A stretch of DNA of 64,000 nt from NCBI GenBank assembly GCA_020848905.1, contig JADLHG010000041.1:62001-126000 (forward strand), in the 5' to 3' direction. The notes under the pieces are model-generated. The model was not told the DNA's origin, did no database searches, and saw only the letters and a list, made by a program, of their open reading frames with translations. Shown piece after piece: positions 16,500 to 27,246 of the stretch (its first letter is position 1; every line of letters begins with the position of its first letter). The position numbers were made by a program, and so were the translations under genes. This stretch comes from Deltaproteobacteria bacterium (GTDB lineage: Bacteria > Myxococcota_A > Polyangia > GCA-2747355 > JADLHG01).

Positions 16500-17218
16500 C
16501 GACTCCGTACCGGCGCGTCCTGCTCAAGCTGAGCGGAGAGGCCCTCGAAGGGGGCGGCGGCCTCTCCATCGACCCGCGTGTGCTCTCCGGCATCGCGCAG
16601 GAGATCAGCGCGGTCCTCAAGCGCGGCAGCCAGGTGGCCGTGGTGATCGGCGGGGGGAACCTCTTCCGCGGCATGACCATGGCGGCGGCGGGGATGGATC
16701 GCACGGCGGCCGACACGATGGGTATGCTGGCCACGGTGATGAACTGCGTGGCCATGCAGGACGCCCTGGTGCGCGAGGGGATCCGGGCGTCGATCCTCTC
16801 CGCCATTCCGGTGATGCAGGTGTGCGACCCCTTCACCCGGCGCGAGGCGGTGCATCGGCTCGAGGACGGCGAGGTCGTGCTGCTGGGCGGCGGGACGGGG
16901 AATCCGTACTTCACGACGGACACGGCGGCGGCCCTGCGCGCGCTCGAGGTCGGGGCGGACGTGCTGCTCAAGGCCACCAAGGTGGACGGCATCTACGACA
17001 AGGACCCGAAGAAGCATGCGGACGCGGTGCGCTTCGAGGAGATCTCGTATCGCGAGGTCCTGGAGCGACGGTTGCAGGTGATGGACCTGACGGCCGTGAC
17101 CCTCTGCCGCGACAACGGCCTGCCGATGGTGGTCTTCGACATGACCGCCGAAGGGAACATCCGGCGCGTGATCTCCGGCGAGCCCGTGGGCAGCCGCGTG
17201 GTGGAGCAGCGCAGTTAA
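16496..17218 (+). CDS. pyrH: UMP kinase
   Basis: 240 residues from a GTG overlapping the tsf stop. Landmarks: RVLLKLSGEALEG at the N-terminus, VVIGGGNLFRG, the D-R-x-x-A-D block (MDRTAADTMGMLATVMN), LLGGGTGNPYFTTDTAA, and LLKATKVDGIYDKDP. It phosphorylates UMP to UDP in the cytoplasm. The position between tsf and frr is the standard bacterial arrangement. A longer in-frame reading upstream lies within tsf and is rejected. Confidence 0.97.
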   Translation: MTTPYRRVLLKLSGEALEGGGGLSIDPRVLSGIAQEISAVLKRGSQVAVVIGGGNLFRGMTMAAAGMDRTAADTMGMLATVMNCVAMQDALVREGIRASILSAIPVMQVCDPFTRREAVHRLEDGEVVLLGGGTGNPYFTTDTAAALRALEVGADVLLKATKVDGIYDKDPKKHADAVRFEEISYREVLERRLQVMDLTAVTLCRDNGLPMVVFDMTAEGNIRRVISGEPVGSRVVEQRS

Positions 17219-17230
17219 GGAGCGAAGACG

Positions 17231-17788
17231 ATGGTCAACGACATCCTCAACGACCTGAAGGACAACATGAACGGCGCCATGGAGGCCCTCAAGCGGGACC
17301 TGGCCAAGCGCCGCACCGGGCGCGCCAACGCGTCGCTGCTCGACGGCATCAAGGTCGATTACTACGGCACGCCGTCGCCCATCAACCAGATCGCCTCGGT
17401 GCAGGTGCCGGACCCGCGGCTCATCACGATCAAGCCCTGGGAGAAGAACATGGTCCAGGCGATCGAGAAGGCGGTGCAGCAGTCGAACCTCGGGCTGAAC
17501 CCGTCCTCGGACGGCGAGGTGATCCGGCTGCCCATTCCGCCGCTCACGGGCGAGCGCCGCAACCAGCTGGTGAAGGACGTGAAGAAGCTGGGTGAGGAGG
17601 CCAAGGTCGGGGTGCGCAACCAGCGGCGGGACGCGAACGAGATGCTCAAGGAGCTGGAGAAGGACAAGGAGATCTCCGAGGACGACCTGCGCAAGGGGAT
17701 GGCTCGCGTGCAGGAGCTCACCGACGAGTACGTCAAGAAGGTGGACGAGATCGTCGCGGGCAAGGAGAAGGAGATCATGGAGGGCTAG
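17231..17788 (+). CDS. frr: Ribosome recycling factor
   Basis: 185 residues, the normal RRF length, ATG with AAGGAGCGA upstream. Family blocks: [30 protein letters not shown]-type segment ([16 protein letters not shown]), [18 protein letters not shown], and [18 protein letters not shown]. It splits post-termination ribosomes with EF-G. It closes the rpsB operon. Its stop codon overlaps, on the other strand, the stop codon of the receiver-GGDEF gene. Confidence 0.98.
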   Translation: MVNDILNDLKDNMNGAMEALKRDLAKRRTGRANASLLDGIKVDYYGTPSPINQIASVQVPDPRLITIKPWEKNMVQAIEKAVQQSNLGLNPSSDGEVIRLPIPPLTGERRNQLVKDVKKLGEEAKVGVRNQRRDANEMLKELEKDKEISEDDLRKGMARVQELTDEYVKKVDEIVAGKEKEIMEG

Positions 17789-18765
17789 GGACACCCCCTA
17801 AAGGCCCCCGTCGCGCGCCGCATCCCCTCCACCCTCGTCGTTCGCGCCACCTTCCTGCTCCACTTGTCCTCGTACATCCGCCGGTAGGCCCTGAGGAGCA
17901 GCGTCTCCATCGAGGCCGGCTGTCCTCGAGGCGTGGCGACGATTCCCACGCTCGTGGAGAGGACGAAGGCCGCGTCCGGTCGCCGCGCGAAGCAGCGCAG
18001 CGCGACCCGCACGCGCCGCAGGAAGTCGTTCGTCTCGCGGACCCAGGCGCCGTCGAGGAGGACCGCGAACTCGTCGGTCCCGACGTGGCCGACGAGGTCG
18101 GTCGTGCGGCGCGTGGCCAGCAGCAGCGCGCCGAACTCCTCGATCGCGCGGTCCCCGGCGGAAAGGCCGAGTCGCTCGTTGATCGCCCCGAGGTCGTCCA
18201 GGTCGAAGCAGGTGAGGACCGCGCCGCGGTCGTCGCGCAGGCGCCGCGCCCCCTCCGCGAGGAACGCCGCCCGCGGCAGGATGGCCGTGGGCCTCGGGCG
18301 CGCGTCGGCCGGTGCCGGTCGCGCGTGGGGCTGGCCGGGGAGCGGGACCTCCTCGCTGCGGTGGGCGATGCCCCGCCAGAGCTCGCGCTGGGCCTGGTGC
18401 CGGGCCAGGGCCACCTCCAAGACGATGTTCAGGCGCTCGGGGTCGAAGGGCTTGTGCACGAAGCCGTAAGGGTGGGCGGCGCGCGCCCGGCAGAGGGTCG
18501 CGTCGTCGTCGTGCGAGGTCAAAAAGACGACGGGCAGGCGCTGTTCCTCGTAGAGCCGGACGGCTGTATCCACGCCGTCGAGAGACCCGGCTAGCTGGAT
18601 GTCCATGAGCAGGAGGTCGGGCTGGGGCAGGAGGGGGCTTTCGAGCACCTCCTCGCCGCGGGTGCTCACGCCGCATACCTCGTAGCCCACCTCCACGAGC
18701 GATTGTCGTAGCACCGCGGCGGTGACCTCTTCGTCCTCGACGACATGAATGCGATACGGGTCCAT
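17785..18765 (-). CDS. Response regulator with degenerate GGDEF domain
   Basis: 326 residues from the ATG at 18765, with GGGGAG upstream. Residues 1-125 are a receiver: HVVEDEE acidic pocket, phospho-acceptor in [12 protein letters not shown] in [10 protein letters not shown] and the conserved Lys in FVHKPFDPE. Residues about 155-300 are a GGDEF domain ([28 protein letters not shown] family pattern), but the signature reads GTDEF instead of GGDEF, so diguanylate cyclase activity is doubtful. No I-site RxxD is obvious before it. It may be a c-di-GMP sensor or an inactive regulator. Convergent with frr. Confidence 0.85.
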   Translation of the reverse strand: MDPYRIHVVEDEEVTAAVLRQSLVEVGYEVCGVSTRGEEVLESPLLPQPDLLLMDIQLAGSLDGVDTAVRLYEEQRLPVVFLTSHDDDATLCRARAAHPYGFVHKPFDPERLNIVLEVALARHQAQRELWRGIAHRSEEVPLPGQPHARPAPADARPRPTAILPRAAFLAEGARRLRDDRGAVLTCFDLDDLGAINERLGLSAGDRAIEEFGALLLATRRTTDLVGHVGTDEFAVLLDGAWVRETNDFLRRVRVALRCFARRPDAAFVLSTSVGIVATPRGQPASMETLLLRAYRRMYEDKWSRKVARTTRVEGMRRATGAFRGCP

Positions 18766-19021
18766 CGGCTGTCTCCCCTTCGGGCCAACCCCTGAAGGAG
18801 GGGGCGGCCGGCACCTGCGCGGTGATCGCGCTTCGGCGCTCGAGAGGTGCACCTCGCGTGCCCGCGGCGAGCTTGACGCTGTGGGTCGTGCTTTGGCCGG
18901 GTTGCGACCGCAGGAGGGCGCGGGGTGTCTCCGCCGGGAGGTCCGCCGGGACCGCCGGGAGGGTCGCGCGAACCCCCATTCGTCCCCGAGGCGCGATGGT
19001 GCTACCCTAGCCGCACGCGTC

Positions 19022-21145
19022 ATGGCGGCGGCCCCGCAACAGTTCGGCCCCTACGAACTCCTGGAGCGCATCAGCGTGGGCGGGATGGCGGAGGTCTTCC
19101 GCGCGCGCATGGCGCGGGGGGAACGCTTCTCGAAGATCCTTGGCATCAAGCGCATCCTGCCGTCGCTGTCGCGCGACCAGAAGTTCGTGAGCATGTTCAT
19201 CGAGGAGGCGCGCCTCATGGCGCACCTGACCCACGGGAACATCGCCCAGGTGTTCGACTTCGGCATGATCGAGGGCGCGTATTACCTGGCCATGGAGTTC
19301 GTGGACGGCCTCGACCTGCGGGCGATCCAGGAGCGCTTTCTGCGCCGGGGGGAGCGTGTCCCGGTGGCCGTGGCCGCGCACATCGTGCTCGGGGTCTGCG
19401 AGGCGCTGGCCTACGCGCACGGCCGCAAGGACGGCAACGGGCGGTCCCTCGGGATCGTGCACCGGGACGTCAGCCCGCAGAACGTGATCGTGTCGTTCGC
19501 CGGTGAGGTGAAGCTCGTGGACTTCGGCATCGCGAAGGTGCGCGATCGCGCGAAGGAGACGACCCACGGCAAGGTGCGCGGCAAGTGCGGCTACATGGCG
19601 CCGGAACAGATCCTCGGGCGGCCGGTGGACCACCGCGCGGACCTCTTCGGCCTCGGGGCGGTGCTGCACGAGCTCTTGACGGGCAAGCACCTCTTCCTGG
19701 CCGCAAATCAGGTCACGACGATCCAGCGGCTCCTCAAGGCCCCCGTGGAGAAGCCGTCGGCGGTCAACCCCGAGGTCCCCGCCGCGCTGGACGCCATCGC
19801 GCTCAAGGCCCTCGCGCGCGATCCATCGCAGCGCTACCAGAGCGCGGAGCAGGTCCACGCCGAGCTGGCCGCCTACTGTCGGAGCGCTGGCGGTGGGCTG
19901 ATCTCGAACGACCTCGCCCAGTGGATGCAGCGCTGCTTTCCGGACGGACGCAACGACGATGGCATGTCGGCGACGCGCCCCCCTGCGCCCGCGCGGCCGG
20001 CCTCGCCCGTCGCGCGGCTGGCGGCGCCGCTCCCCGTGCGTGGCGGTGCTGCGTCTCCGGAACGGCCCGCGGGTGCCACCCGGGTGGGACGTCCGCAGCG
20101 TGCGGCGTCGGCGCTGGCGGCGAGCTCAGCGCCCGAGGATGGGGACGACGAGCAGACCTTCGTCTCGGGGGGGCCGACGATGGTGGAGTCCTTCGCCCAC
20201 CTGCTCGCGCGGCCGGAGGTCGCGGCGGCCGGCGAGGAGCGGGGCGCCCCGGTAGCTCCGTCGCGGCTGGCGTCCGCGGAGCACCGCATCCTTTCGGACG
20301 AGGAGCCGACGCCCTTCGCGCCGCTCGATGGGCACGGGGAGGACTGGTCCGGGTTGAACGCCACCGACCACGACGATCCGCTGGGCCAGGAGACGGGCGT
20401 TCGAACCTTTGCGCGCGTCCCCATTGCGCCGCTGGCCGAGCTCGAGGAATTGACGCCGGCCACGGCGTCGATCGAGGAGTCCACGCCCATCACCGCGCCG
20501 GTCAAGGCGACGACGGTTCCCCCGTCGCTCTCCGCCCCCACCTTCGCGCGACCCGCCCCGCCCGAGCCGCGCGACGCCGTGGGCGCGAGTAGCGGGGTAT
20601 TGATCCAGCCGGGGGCGAACGGGCTGGTCATTCACACCGAGCTCGACGAGGAGGAAGGACCCACGGTGATCCACCAGGCGGGCTTCGAGCCGCCGGCCGT
20701 GCCGGCCCCGGGACTCGGTCGCGCTCCGTCGGGAGCAGTGCGCCGGCTGAAGACGGGCTCGCTCCCCGGGATCTCCGATGCGGCCCCCGAGCCGGTCCTC
20801 ATTCCGCGGCGGCGGCCGTCGGAGCGCATCTCGAGCGGCGTGACAGCTCTCGGCGCTGGCTCGGCCTCGCGCCCGGGCTCGAGCTCTCTGCCGCTGCTCG
20901 ACTCGGGGTCGCTGCCCGTCATCGGCTCGGATTCGATTCCGACGCTCCCCGAGGAGTCGATGGGCCCCCTCGTCGTGCGCGACCCCGCGCCGATCTTCAA
21001 GTGGGTGGGCGTCGTGGTGATCGTGCTCATGTTCGCCGTGGCGGGCGTGGGGGCCTACTTCCTCTATCTGCGCGACCGCCCGCCGGCCAGGGCCACGACC
21101 AAGCCCGCGCCGCCCCTCGGAGCCCCTCCCTCCTCGGGACGCTGA
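19022..21145 (+). CDS. Membrane-anchored Ser/Thr protein kinase
   Basis: 707 residues. The kinase domain (about 9-275) has a variant glycine loop ISVGGMAEVFRA, catalytic Lys 43, the loop HRDVSPQN (147-154, characteristic of myxobacterial Pkn kinases), DFG at 167-169, and GYMAPEQ. A long Pro/Ala/Ser-rich linker (about 300-655) follows, and a single membrane helix near 661-683 leaves a short periplasmic tail. Start chosen at ATG 19022; the domain begins at once after it. It probably feeds FHA proteins elsewhere in the window (32571, 48509), with the PP2C at 45395 as a possible opponent; this is inference. Confidence 0.93.
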   Translation: MAAAPQQFGPYELLERISVGGMAEVFRARMARGERFSKILGIKRILPSLSRDQKFVSMFIEEARLMAHLTHGNIAQVFDFGMIEGAYYLAMEFVDGLDLRAIQERFLRRGERVPVAVAAHIVLGVCEALAYAHGRKDGNGRSLGIVHRDVSPQNVIVSFAGEVKLVDFGIAKVRDRAKETTHGKVRGKCGYMAPEQILGRPVDHRADLFGLGAVLHELLTGKHLFLAANQVTTIQRLLKAPVEKPSAVNPEVPAALDAIALKALARDPSQRYQSAEQVHAELAAYCRSAGGGLISNDLAQWMQRCFPDGRNDDGMSATRPPAPARPASPVARLAAPLPVRGGAASPERPAGATRVGRPQRAASALAASSAPEDGDDEQTFVSGGPTMVESFAHLLARPEVAAAGEERGAPVAPSRLASAEHRILSDEEPTPFAPLDGHGEDWSGLNATDHDDPLGQETGVRTFARVPIAPLAELEELTPATASIEESTPITAPVKATTVPPSLSAPTFARPAPPEPRDAVGASSGVLIQPGANGLVIHTELDEEEGPTVIHQAGFEPPAVPAPGLGRAPSGAVRRLKTGSLPGISDAAPEPVLIPRRRPSERISSGVTALGAGSASRPGSSSLPLLDSGSLPVIGSDSIPTLPEESMGPLVVRDPAPIFKWVGVVVIVLMFAVAGVGAYFLYLRDRPPARATTKPAPPLGAPPSSGR

Positions 21146-21219
21146 CGGCGACGTGGGCCTGAGCGCCATGGGGGCGACAGGGCTTGTTCCGGCCCCTCCT
21201 TTGGCTATGATGCCGCCCG

Positions 21220-22532
<1,313 letters not shown>

Positions 22533-22536
<4 letters not shown>

Positions 22537-23468
22537 AGATCGCGATCATCGGGACCGGCGTGATGGGCCGGGGCTGGATCACCCAGTGCGCCATGGCCGG
22601 GCACGACGTGCACTGCCACGACGCCAACGCCGAGATTCTGGCCGGAGCCTTGCCCTTCTGCGAGCAGCTCGCGGGGAAGGTGGCCAAGAAGAACAAGCTC
22701 GAGGACCCCGAGGTGGTGGCCAAGACGGTGGCCAAGATCCACGTGCACAAGGAGAAGGCCGCCTTCGTGGCCGCGGCCAAGGAGTGCGACGTCTTCTTCG
22801 AGGTGGTCTTCGAGGACATGAAGCTCAAGTGCGGCATCCTCTCGGAGATGCTGCCGCAGCTCCCGCCGAAGGTGATGTTCTGGTCGAACACGAGCAGCCT
22901 CGACATCGACGTGATGGCGCAGGCCGGCGGACGCCCCGAGCGCTCGATCGTCGTGCACGGGATGAACCCGGTGCCGATGATGTCCGGCGTGGAGGTCGTG
23001 CCGGGCCGGCTGACCAACGCCGAGACGGTGGAGTCCACGCGGCGCGCCCTGCTCGAGATGAAGAAGGTGCCCTTCCTCGCGCCGAACATCCCGGGCTTTT
23101 GGGTCAACCGCCTGCTCATCCCGCAGATGATCGACGCCGTGCGTCTCCTCGAGGCGGGGAAGATCACCGTCGAGGACGGGGACGCCGGGCTCAACACCTG
23201 CCTCGGCCACCCGCAGGGGACCTTCAAGCTGGGTGACTTCGTCAGCACGCCGACCATGCTGCGCGTCGCGCTCGAGATGTATCAGGCCTCGAGCGACCCG
23301 CGCCTCTATCCGCCGCTGTTGCTGATGCGGATGGTCAAGGCGGGCGAGTACGGGTCGGCCGTGGGCAAGGGCTTCTACGACTGGAGCGATCCGCGCAATC
23401 CGAAGCCGCGCGACCTCTCGCACTACCTGGTGGGGAACGTGGACAGCCTGCTCGAGCACGTGAAGTAG
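22533..23468 (+). CDS. 3-hydroxyacyl-CoA dehydrogenase (3-hydroxybutyryl-CoA dehydrogenase type)
   Basis: 311 residues, ATG inside the mtaB stop, AAGGAGGAG upstream. The N-terminal Rossmann motif is GTGVMGRGW. The catalytic region has NTSSLDI, the catalytic His in VVHGMNPVPMMSGVEVVPG (usual HFFNP becomes HGMNP), and the C-terminal dimerisation domain contains NIPGFWVNRLLIPQM and CLGHPQGTFKLGDFV. It oxidises or reduces 3-hydroxyacyl-CoA with NAD(P)H. The spacing resembles single-domain HbdH/PaaH enzymes. No thiolase or crotonase is adjacent, so the pathway is unclear. Confidence 0.88.
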
Positions 23469-23478
23469 CGGCAGCACG

Positions 23479-24897
23479 ATGAGGTTGAGGCGAGGAACGG
23501 TCGTTCTCGGCGTCGTCCTGGGGGCGTGGGGCTGTAGCACCGGCAAGGTGAACCCCACGCCCGGGGACGACGGCGCGGTGGACGCGGCCTTCGACGGTGG
23601 CGCGTTCCTCGACGGGCGCTCCGACGCAGGAGCGGACGCCACCGATGGGGCGCTCTTCGACGGAGCTTTGCCGGACAGCCTCGTCGCGGACCAGCGTCCT
23701 CCCGACAGCCCACCCCCCGTCGCGCGCTGCGCCACGGCGCAGGTCGTTTCCCTCGCGACGGGGAGTGCGACGGTGCAGGGGAGCACCGTCGCGCTGCTCG
23801 ACGAGTTTCCACAGCTCCGCTGCGGCGGCACGACCGCGCTCGTCGGCCCGCAGGCCTACTACCGGGTGAGCCTCTTCGCGGGGCAAAACTACCGCGTTCG
23901 CCTCAGCCCTTCGTTTGCCGCCGTGGCGTACCTCTTTCCCGCGGCCGCGGGGTGTGTGGCGGCCGAGGTGGAGAAGGGGTGCGCGAGCGGTGGCAAGACC
24001 GGAGCGGTGAGCCCGGTCGTGGCGAGCGGCAAGAGCCACACGCTGACCTTCACTCCGGCGCAGGACGGAGATTTCATCGTCGGCGTGGACAGCGAGGAGG
24101 CGGGGGCCGCGGGGGCCTTCACGCTGGCCGTGGAGCTCGACTGCACGCGCTTCGCCGACGTTTGCCACGACGGGGCGGTCAACGCCGGTCGCTGCGTGGC
24201 GCAGGCCAAGACGGGCCCGTGCAGCGATGGGAACGCCTGCACCGAGGGCGACACCTGTAAGGCGGGGCAGTGCCTCGGCACCCCGAAGAACTGCTCGAGC
24301 GTGGCGGATTCCTGCAACGCCGGCGTCTGTCAGGGTGGGAGCTGCGTGAAGCAGCCCAAACCGGGGAGCTGCGACGACGGCAATCCCTGCACCACGGCCG
24401 ACGCGTGCGTGGGAGGCGTCTGTCGCGGCACGCCCCCGACCGACGCCTACGAGCCGAACGACAACTACCTGGGCGCGCGCCTCACCGGCACCACCGACTG
24501 CTCGAACCTGGACCACAGCTTGACGGCGGTGCTCTATCCGGCCTCGGACCTCGACTGGTACTGGTTCGACGTGAAGGACGGCGCGCTGCTCTGCGACGTG
24601 CAGCCGCGGGTCACTCTCTCCGTCCCGACCGGCTCCAACTACGATCTGTGCGTCTTCTTCACCTGCAACAACGGCGCGACGGTCAGCCTGACCTGCAACG
24701 CGGGAAACCTCGTTCCGGGGCCCACGCCGGCCTCGAAGGGGTGCTGCTCGACGAACGCCGGTTCGACTGCCGAGTCGGTGCAGCTGAGTCCGAGCTGTGG
24801 CGGGGGGGACACCTCCGGCTTCGCGGACGTGCGGGTCTTCGCCCCGACGACCTCCTCGGGGTGCGGCCGCTACACCCTGCAGTGGGGGGACTCGTAG
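23479..24897 (+). CDS. Cys-rich lipoprotein with PPC-like C-terminal domain
   Basis: 472 residues. The signal ends in a lipobox (VVLGAWGCST; W at -2 is unusual), followed by an Asp/Gly-rich spacer. After a first beta domain (about 78-220), two Cys-rich repeats carry PCSDGNACTEGDTC and SCDDGNPCTTADAC, which look like small disulfide/calcium-type modules. A C-terminal domain begins YEPNDNYLGARLTG and has DLDWYWFDV, matching bacterial pre-peptidase C-terminal (PPC) domains. It is probably on the cell surface. Function not known. Transcription may continue from the dehydrogenase gene 10 bases upstream. Confidence 0.78.
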   Translation: MRLRRGTVVLGVVLGAWGCSTGKVNPTPGDDGAVDAAFDGGAFLDGRSDAGADATDGALFDGALPDSLVADQRPPDSPPPVARCATAQVVSLATGSATVQGSTVALLDEFPQLRCGGTTALVGPQAYYRVSLFAGQNYRVRLSPSFAAVAYLFPAAAGCVAAEVEKGCASGGKTGAVSPVVASGKSHTLTFTPAQDGDFIVGVDSEEAGAAGAFTLAVELDCTRFADVCHDGAVNAGRCVAQAKTGPCSDGNACTEGDTCKAGQCLGTPKNCSSVADSCNAGVCQGGSCVKQPKPGSCDDGNPCTTADACVGGVCRGTPPTDAYEPNDNYLGARLTGTTDCSNLDHSLTAVLYPASDLDWYWFDVKDGALLCDVQPRVTLSVPTGSNYDLCVFFTCNNGATVSLTCNAGNLVPGPTPASKGCCSTNAGSTAESVQLSPSCGGGDTSGFADVRVFAPTTSSGCGRYTLQWGDS

Positions 24898-25078
24898 CTA
24901 GCGGGGACGGCCCGGCGCGTGGCCCCGGCGGCCATCGCGGCGGCCACCCGTGGCGACTGCGGACCACACGCGCCGCGGGAAAAACCAAACGATCGCACGC
25001 GCTCGGGCGGGAGGCCGCCTGGCATGACCGGTGCATTTCCAGCGGGAGGTTCTCTCACCGGAGCGTGGAGTCGGTTTC

Positions 25079-27211
25079 ATGCGGTCGAGACCTGCCCTGA
25101 CCTGTCTGTTCCTCGCCCTCGCCCTTTCGGGGCCGGCCTCGGCCGAGCCGCGCGTCGTCGCGCATCTGAAGGAGCTGAAGGCGAGCGTCGGAGAGCGGGT
25201 CGGCAAGGCCGTCGCCCCCTACAAGCGGCGCTATCGCGCGTGGTTCAAGGCGGGACGGTTCGCTCCGTCCGCCAAGACGAAGCTCGTCAGCGCCGCCGAT
25301 CCGCTCGGGCAGGCTCTGGCCGCCAAGGCCCTGTGGCACGCGGAGGAGGCCGCGACCCCGGCGGAGACGAGTCCGGCTCCGACCACGTCGCGACAGCTCG
25401 CGGAGCGGCGTCTGGACCGCACGGCGGTCTTTGCCGTGGACGCGCAGACCTGGCGCGAGCGGCGCGTGCTGCGGACCCCCGCCAGCCTGCGTCGCGATGC
25501 GGCCTTTCTCGCGGACCGACTGAACGAGATCCCGGGCTGGTTGCCGCGCGACCTGGGGGGCGCGGAGCTTCCCGAACTTCTCGCGCAGACCCGCGCCTTC
25601 GTCGGAGCGCGCAAGGTGCTGGCGCGACCGGGGCTGGTCGGAGTGGCCGACCTCCTCGGGGACAGCTACGTGAAGCAGTGGCTGGCGCGTCGCGGCGCCC
25701 CGGGCCAGGAACTGGTCGCGCGCCTGACCAAGGCGGCGCGGGCGATCCAGACGGTCGACGTCGCCACGCTCGAGCTGGAGCGACCGCAGATGCTGCCGCT
25801 CGAGCTGCAGGTGCTGCTCGCGGAGAAGCCGGCGCTCAAGGCCACTCTCGCCGCGCTCAAGCGGTCGGGCGTGGACGTGCGCTTTCAGCGGCTGGAGCGC
25901 ACCCCCGACGACGTGCTCGAGGCCATCGCGCGCATCTCGGTCGCGAGCCAGGAGAACTTCGTGACCACCTGGCTGCCGCAGCTCGTGCAGGGGAGGCGGC
26001 CGGTCCTCACGCCCACCGAGCAGGGGCTCAAGCGCGCCGCCGAGATGGGGCTCCTCTCGCCCGAAGGGATGACCCCGCAGCAGCTTCAACAGCGCCTCGA
26101 GGCCGACGCCGAGCTCATCGAGCGCGCGGTGCCGCACTATCTGCGCTTCGTGGCGAGCGGCCCGGGTCGCACGGCCGCGCTCGAGGGGCAGCTCGGCCGC
26201 CTGAACGCCGCGCTGGACGGGATGCGGCGAAGCTATACCGCGAAGCGCATGTCCTTCGACAATGCCGACGAGCGCACGCACGAGGCCCAGCAGCTGATCA
26301 AGAAGATGGTCTGGGTGGGGGGCGCCGCGCACACGCTCGAGCTCATGCACCTCGGGCCGCTGGCCAAGTTCGTGGCCGGGTCGCTCGATGACCTCATGGG
26401 CGAGTGGGCCGAGCTGAAGGCTCTCGGCGGCTCGGGCTTCTCCAAGCAGGAGCGGCTGAAGCGGCTCATCCCGCTCGTGCCGGTATTCGGGCTCGCGAGC
26501 TGGGGCCTGACCCACGTGGACCCGCTGCTCCACGAGGGGAAGAACCTCATGGCGGGCACGATCTTCGGCTTCTCCGCGGTGGCCCTCTCGCTCACCACGG
26601 CAGTGCTGTCGGTGGGCATGTACAAGCACGGCTACGAGGTGCTGCTCAAGGAGGGGAAGCTCCCCGACAAGGTCTCGGTGCTGGCCCTGAGCGATCCCTT
26701 CCAGGCGCAGCTCAAGGTCTACGAGGCGCAGAGTCGGGGCTGGCCCGAGTCGCGCAAGAAGGCCGTGCTCCTGGGCCTCGCGCGGAAGCACCTGACGGCC
26801 CTCGCCACGCCGTCGCCCGAGGGGGGCAAGGTCGTGCTGAGCGCGGCCTCGGCCAGGGCGGCCCTCGAGCGGCTCGCCACGCTGGATAGCCGTGCGCTCG
26901 CGGCGCAGGTCCGCCGCCCCGCCCAGCTCGAGCGCTGGTGGGCGGCGATGAAGCAGGACTTCTCGAACCCCGCGCGCATGGGGATCCTGGTCGGCTCCGC
27001 GCTGGCTCCCGTGGCGGGGATCACGGCCTCGTGCCTGGGCCTGATGCACAACGGCTTCATCATGGCCGGCGTGGGGATGGTGGAGTCGCTCGGCGCCTCG
27101 GGCACGGTGATGGCTGCCGACCGCCTGATGAAGGCGCGGTACAAGCGCGAGCTCACGCAGCGGCTCCACGCCGTCGAGAAGGCCCAGGTCCCGTCCGCCC
27201 CTCGCCCGTGA
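25079..27211 (+). CDS. Unrecognised exported protein with C-terminal membrane segments
   Basis: 710 residues from the ATG at 25079, where a clear Sec signal starts (LTCLFLALALSGPASA, cut before EPR). Residues 25-480 are mostly alpha-helical and charged with no known motif. Hydrophobic segments occur near 490-525 (LMAGTIFGFSAVALSL region) and 635-685 (GILVGSALAPVAG and MAGVGMVESLGASG). It does not match a family I recognise. It precedes the GH94-like gene by 35 bases on the same strand, so the two may be co-expressed. Confidence 0.7.
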   Translation: MRSRPALTCLFLALALSGPASAEPRVVAHLKELKASVGERVGKAVAPYKRRYRAWFKAGRFAPSAKTKLVSAADPLGQALAAKALWHAEEAATPAETSPAPTTSRQLAERRLDRTAVFAVDAQTWRERRVLRTPASLRRDAAFLADRLNEIPGWLPRDLGGAELPELLAQTRAFVGARKVLARPGLVGVADLLGDSYVKQWLARRGAPGQELVARLTKAARAIQTVDVATLELERPQMLPLELQVLLAEKPALKATLAALKRSGVDVRFQRLERTPDDVLEAIARISVASQENFVTTWLPQLVQGRRPVLTPTEQGLKRAAEMGLLSPEGMTPQQLQQRLEADAELIERAVPHYLRFVASGPGRTAALEGQLGRLNAALDGMRRSYTAKRMSFDNADERTHEAQQLIKKMVWVGGAAHTLELMHLGPLAKFVAGSLDDLMGEWAELKALGGSGFSKQERLKRLIPLVPVFGLASWGLTHVDPLLHEGKNLMAGTIFGFSAVALSLTTAVLSVGMYKHGYEVLLKEGKLPDKVSVLALSDPFQAQLKVYEAQSRGWPESRKKAVLLGLARKHLTALATPSPEGGKVVLSAASARAALERLATLDSRALAAQVRRPAQLERWWAAMKQDFSNPARMGILVGSALAPVAGITASCLGLMHNGFIMAGVGMVESLGASGTVMAADRLMKARYKRELTQRLHAVEKAQVPSAPRP

Positions 27212-27246
27212 TAGGTTCGGCCTCGGTCCTTCGCCGAGAGCTGCCG

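Noticed and set aside
25055-27169. Long open frame (704 codons) on the minus strand opposite 25079-27211
   Set aside because: It is a shadow of high-GC coding: it is rich in Arg, His, Glu and Gly, has no signal, domain or start site, and the plus-strand frame has a clean signal peptide.
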